A DNA stretch of 64,000 nucleotides, from assembly GCF_021404465.1 (NCBI RefSeq), contig NZ_JABFTT010000008.1, positions 124,001 to 188,000 on the forward strand, given 5' to 3'. The translations under genes were made by a program, and so were the position numbers. The notes beneath the pieces were generated by a model. It did not search any database and was not told where the DNA came from. It saw only the letters and a program-made list of their open reading frames with translations. Source of the stretch: Billgrantia zhangzhouensis. Its GTDB lineage: Bacteria; Pseudomonadota; Gammaproteobacteria; Pseudomonadales; Halomonadaceae. Shown here in pieces: positions 60,729 through 64,000 of this stretch (position 1 is the stretch's first letter; the number at the start of each line of letters is the position of its first letter).

Positions 60729-61745
60729 TCAGGCCACGCTGCCGTCGAGCTCATGGGTGAAGTTGAAGCTGTCGGCAAAGATCCGTTCGACGTCGAGGCC
60801 GCGCTGGGAAAAGCTCGTCTTGGCAGCGGCGATCATCGGCGGGGGACCGCACAGGTAGGCGTCGAAGGCCGAAAGGTCGTCGTGATCCTCGCATACGGCC
60901 TGATGAACGAAGCCACGGCGTCCGCCCCACTGCGGGTCGGGCTCCGAGAGCACCGGCACATAGCGGAAGTTGGGCAGCGTGCGTGCCCAACGGCGCAGTT
61001 GCTCGTCGAGGTAGAGATCCTCGGCGCGACGCACGCCCCAGTAGAGGGCGATGCCGGGGCGTAGCGGATCGTCCTTGAGCGACTCGATGATGCTCTTGAT
61101 CGGCGCCAGGCCGGTGCCGCCGGCCACCATCAGCAGCTCGCGAGGGCTCGTGGCGTCGTGGCGGAAGGCGCCCAGCGGCAGCTCCACGTCCAAGGTGTCG
61201 CCGGGCTGGTAGTGGGTTTCGAGGCGGCCGGTGAAATAGCCGCCCGGAACGCGGCGTATATGCAGATCGAACAGCTCGCCGTTGGGTGGCGAGGCCATCG
61301 AGAAGCTGCGCGGACTGCCGTCGTCGAGCATCACGTTGAGGTACTGGCCCGGATGGAACTGCACGTCGCTCGCTGTGGGAATACGCAGCACCAGGTGGGT
61401 CACATCATGGCTGAGCTTGTCCAGTCGCTCGATCGTGGCGACATGGAAGTCGGAGGGCACGTGCCCTTCCGGCAGTAGGCTGACGCTGATGGTCAGGTCG
61501 CTGCAGGCCCGGGCCTGACAGGCCAAGGCATAACCTTCTCCGGCTTCCTCCTCGGTCAGTCCGAAGGGAAACTCCTCGTAGTCGACGCGTCCTTCCAGCA
61601 GCTTGACGCGGCAGGCGCCGCAACCGCCGAAGCGGCAGTCGTGCACCAGCGGAAAGCCCGCGCGCTCGGCGGCCTCGAGCAGCGGTTCTCCCGGCTGGGC
61701 GTCGAAGGAGTCGGAGGATTCGGAGAGAGTGATACGGTAGCTCAT
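60729..61745 (-). CDS. NAD(P)H:ferredoxin-type reductase with 2Fe-2S, FAD and NAD domains
   Basis: The 338-residue protein has a 2Fe-2S N-terminal domain (HDCRFGGCGACRVKLL, ALACQA, residues about 1-95), an FAD-binding domain with RSFSMASPPNGELFDL and an NAD domain (MLVAGGTGLAPIKSIIESL, CGPPPMIAAA). This is the reductase architecture of ring-hydroxylating or methane/phenol-type oxygenase systems and of CDP-6-deoxy-glucoseen reductases. Start ATG 61743-61745 (MSYRITLSES), preceded by GGAGG; a 29-residue longer frame is unlikely. Confidence 0.9.
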   Translation of the reverse strand: MSYRITLSESSDSFDAQPGEPLLEAAERAGFPLVHDCRFGGCGACRVKLLEGRVDYEEFPFGLTEEEAGEGYALACQARACSDLTISVSLLPEGHVPSDFHVATIERLDKLSHDVTHLVLRIPTASDVQFHPGQYLNVMLDDGSPRSFSMASPPNGELFDLHIRRVPGGYFTGRLETHYQPGDTLDVELPLGAFRHDATSPRELLMVAGGTGLAPIKSIIESLKDDPLRPGIALYWGVRRAEDLYLDEQLRRWARTLPNFRYVPVLSEPDPQWGGRRGFVHQAVCEDHDDLSAFDAYLCGPPPMIAAAKTSFSQRGLDVERIFADSFNFTHELDGSVA

Positions 61746-61875
61746 GGCAGCCTCCTCGAGCGCACCCATGCCAGGCAGTCTTGTCGTTGTCTGCCGGGTG
61801 TCGGCGCTTGGCCGTTCGTCAGGGGTCGGCAAGAGGCGTGGCCGCTTGCCGACGCTATCGTCGGAGCCGTAGGGC

Positions 61876-62355
61876 TCACTTCTTGATGTCGGCCTCGACC
61901 ATCACCTCATGGCCCGACTCGCGTAGATGGTCCTGAAGGGCCTTCAGCGCGGCGAGGCCAGCCTGGGTGTCCTGCTCGCCGTTGCCGCCGCTCAGGCCCA
62001 CGCCGCCGATCACCTCGCCATCGACCACGATGGGGAAGCCGCCGACGAACACGGCGAACTTGCCCTCGAAGCTCCACTGGATGCCGAAGGCCTCGTTGCC
62101 CGGCAGGGCAGGGCCGTTGGGAGCGGTGTTGAACAGGTGGGTCGAGCGCTTGTGGCCGGCGGCGGTGAAGGCCTTGTTCCAGGCGATCTGCGGGCCGGTG
62201 ACGCGAGCGCCGTTCATGCGCTCCATGGCCAGCGGGTAGCCGCCGTCGTCCACCACGCAGATGGTTTCCAGTACGCCGATCTCCTCGGAGCGCTGCTTGG
62301 CGGCTTCCACCATCAGCTTGGCTTCTTCCAGTTCCAGTCGAAATACCTGTTTCAT
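61876..62355 (-). CDS. GlcG/HbpS-like (heme-binding/adenosylcobalamin-fold) protein
   Basis: The 159-residue protein belongs to the GlcG/HbpS/PduO-C family, with VVDDGGYPLAMERMNGA, AFTAAGHKRSTHLF, GGFPIVVDGEVIGGVGLSGGNGEQDTQAGLAALKAL. Such proteins appear in glycolate, propanediol and ring-degradation operons; HbpS binds heme. Role here is unknown. It is separated from the aldehyde dehydrogenase by 40 bp and has a ribosome site in the shared leader ACGACAAGGTG. Confidence 0.88.
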   Translation of the reverse strand: MKQVFRLELEEAKLMVEAAKQRSEEIGVLETICVVDDGGYPLAMERMNGARVTGPQIAWNKAFTAAGHKRSTHLFNTAPNGPALPGNEAFGIQWSFEGKFAVFVGGFPIVVDGEVIGGVGLSGGNGEQDTQAGLAALKALQDHLRESGHEVMVEADIKK

Positions 62356-62395
62356 TGGGTCACCTTGTCGTCAGGTTGTCGTTGCAGGGGCGGCC

Positions 62396-63850
62396 TCAGC
62401 AGCCGAGGTAGACGGTCTTGGTCTGGGTGAAGAAGTCGAGTCCGGCACGTCCTGACTCGCGGAAGGTCGAGGTGCTCGACTGCTTCAGTCCGCCGAAGGG
62501 GGCGTTGACCAGGTTGCCGGTGGTGGTGCGGTTGATCTTCACCGTGCCGGCCTGGATATCGAGCGGGAAGCGCTGGATGTAATCGAAGTTCTTCGTCACC
62601 AGGGCGGCGGAGAGCCCATAGGGCGTATCGTTGGCCTCGGCGATGGCGTCTTCGTAGCCGTCGATCTCGATCACCGCCACGACCGGGCCGAAGATCTCCT
62701 CCTGGGCGATGCGCATCTCCTGGGTCACGTCGCTGAAGATCGCCGGGGTGACGTAGAAGCCCTTGGCGTAGTCGCCCTCGGTGAGGTGTTCGCCGCCGTG
62801 GACGTGGGTGGCTTCTTTTCTGCCCGTCTCGATGTAGCTAAGCACGGTGTCGAGCTGCTGGCGGGTGGCCAGCGGGCCGATCTGGGTGCCCTCGGCCATG
62901 CCGTTGCCGATCTTCAGCGTCTTGACCTTCTCTACCAGGCGAGTGAGATACGCCTCCTTGCACGAGCGCGCGATCAGCACACGACTGGTGCCGGTGCAGG
63001 CCTGCCCGGTGAGCGAGAAGCCGCCCTTCACGGTCAGGTCGACCGCGGTGTCGATGTCGGCATCCTCCAGCACGATCAGCGGGTTCTTGCCGCCAAGTTC
63101 CATCTGGGTGCGGGTGGCCATGGCCGCGGCGCGGTGGATGCGCTCGCCGGCGGCGGTGGAGCCGGTGAAGGAGATCGCCTTGACCACCGGATTGGCGGTG
63201 ATCTCCTCGCCGATGGCCGAGGCGGCGCCGGTGATGAAGTTGAAGACTCCGGCCGGCACGCCGGCATGATGCAGGGCTTCGGCCAGGCGATAGCCGATCA
63301 GCGGGGCATCGGAGGAGGGCTTGAACACCACGCTGTTACCGGTGATCAGTGCCGGGGCGATCTTGCGCGCCGGAATCGAGATGGGGAAGTTCCATGGCGT
63401 GATGATGGTGGCCACGCCGAGCGGCTCGCGCTGGGTATAGACCGTCATCCTGGCGTCGTCCTGGGGGAAGGTCTCGCCGGTGATGGTCTGGCCTTCCACC
63501 GCGTAGAAGCGCAGGGTCTGGGCGGAACGGGCTATCTCGTCGCGGCTGTTGGCCAGCAGCTTGCCTTCCTCGCGGGTCAGCTCCTGGGCGAACGGCTCGA
63601 GGTTCTCCATCAGGTAGTCGGCGGCGCGATTGAGGATCCTGGCACGCTGCGAGATCGGCGTGGCCCGCCACTCGGCGAAGGCACGGTCGGCCGCTGCGAT
63701 GGCCCGGCGCGCGTCCTCCGTGGTGCTGGCCTGGAACAGGCCGAGCAGGTCGTCCTGGTCGGCGGGGTTGCGGTTCTCGAAGGTGTTCCCTGAGCCGCTA
63801 GCGACCCACTGGCCGTCGATGTAGTTGAGAAACTGGGTTGCGTTATCCAA
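62396..63850 (-). CDS. NAD(P)-dependent aldehyde dehydrogenase
   Basis: The 484-residue enzyme is full length with PWNFPISIPARKIAPAL, KPSS, FTGSTAAGERI, catalytic Glu in ELGGKNPLIV and nucleophile in GQACTGTSRV. Overall it is closest in my reading to the semialdehyde (alpha-ketoglutarate semialdehyde-like) group, but substrate is not predictable. The start is a TTG at 63848-63850 with AAGAGGT upstream (MDNATQF). It opens the visible part of the minus-strand operon, so the gene at the right edge should lie upstream of it. Confidence 0.93.
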   Translation of the reverse strand: MDNATQFLNYIDGQWVASGSGNTFENRNPADQDDLLGLFQASTTEDARRAIAAADRAFAEWRATPISQRARILNRAADYLMENLEPFAQELTREEGKLLANSRDEIARSAQTLRFYAVEGQTITGETFPQDDARMTVYTQREPLGVATIITPWNFPISIPARKIAPALITGNSVVFKPSSDAPLIGYRLAEALHHAGVPAGVFNFITGAASAIGEEITANPVVKAISFTGSTAAGERIHRAAAMATRTQMELGGKNPLIVLEDADIDTAVDLTVKGGFSLTGQACTGTSRVLIARSCKEAYLTRLVEKVKTLKIGNGMAEGTQIGPLATRQQLDTVLSYIETGRKEATHVHGGEHLTEGDYAKGFYVTPAIFSDVTQEMRIAQEEIFGPVVAVIEIDGYEDAIAEANDTPYGLSAALVTKNFDYIQRFPLDIQAGTVKINRTTTGNLVNAPFGGLKQSSTSTFRESGRAGLDFFTQTKTVYLGC

Positions 63851-63976
63851 GACGCTTACCTCTTGTCGTCACTGGCTGTCGTCGCTGGCTTCGTCATGGT
63901 CCGTGTCGCGCTGAGCATCTGCCGGCACCGGGCCGGCAGATGTGTAAGCGCGGGGGCGAGTGAGGCAGGGCCTCGC

Positions 63977-64000
63977 TCAGGCCGCCATGTCGAGCTCGGT
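63977..64000 (-). CDS. C-terminus of a gene beyond the right edge
   Basis: The frame TELDMAA-stop (stop TCA at 63977-63979) is open to the edge. Seven codons cannot identify the gene. Given its place upstream of the aldehyde dehydrogenase it is probably an operon member, but other frames at the edge are open too. Confidence 0.35.
   Translation of the reverse strand, partial: TELDMAA

Overview
The window is a stretch of high-GC gammaproteobacterial chromosome. Gene order and protein sequences point to Oceanospirillales, most likely the Halomonadaceae (Halomonas-like). Pointers are the blocks tatABC-hisE-ubiBJE, hslVU-SPOR-argS-priA-rpmE, pilMNOPQ-aroKB, pyrG-kdsA-eno and fdxA-mutS-pncC-recA-recX-alaS-lysC-csrA-tRNA, which are arranged much as in Pseudomonas, together with an oadGAB sodium pump. 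The genus is inferred; no rRNA is present to confirm it.

Layout. 1-18.4 kb: housekeeping genes, mostly on the minus strand: ppk (cut by the left edge), hemB, elbB (+), a Tat/ubiquinone run, a DUF971 gene, the HslVU protease, a SPOR protein, argS, priA, then rpmE and maeB (+) and a DUF481 outer-membrane protein. 18.5-27.2 kb: mrcA (-) diverges from pilMNOPQ-aroK-aroB (+). 27.6-37.7 kb: gltBD, pyrG-kdsA and eno (+). 37.7-38.1 kb: a gene-free interval whose sequence reads as a CsrA/RsmA-sequestering small RNA of the RsmZ/CsrB type, with a GacA-like upstream palindrome and its own terminator. 38.2-48.7 kb: fdxA and mutS (-), then pncC, recA (with a LexA box), recX, alaS, lysC, csrA and three tRNAs (+). 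48.9-53.5 kb: dusC (-) and oadGAB (+).

53.5-64 kb is an accessory catabolic island. It holds a 2Fe-2S ferredoxin, an ion-transporter-like permease, two GntR/FCD regulators, a creatininase-family hydrolase, a small protein I cannot assign, and a minus-strand run of aldehyde dehydrogenase, GlcG/HbpS-like protein, ferredoxin reductase, a second ferredoxin, an aspartate-dehydrogenase-like enzyme and a DUF1330 protein. The run enters from the right edge, where the last codons of another gene are visible. A GGTRTACC palindrome recurs in front of the first ferredoxin, the permease, the first regulator and the creatininase gene, so these probably form one regulon. The redox partners suggest an oxygenase, not visible here, and the hydrolase and amino-acid-type dehydrogenase suggest a nitrogen-containing substrate; the substrate itself cannot be read from the sequence.

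The two most interesting signals are regulatory and metabolic. First, the window carries both sides of a Csr/Rsm circuit: csrA, whose leader has two hairpins with GGA in the loop, and about 10 kb away the GGA-rich RNA expected to titrate CsrA. Second, the catabolic island has a clear operator set but an unknown substrate.
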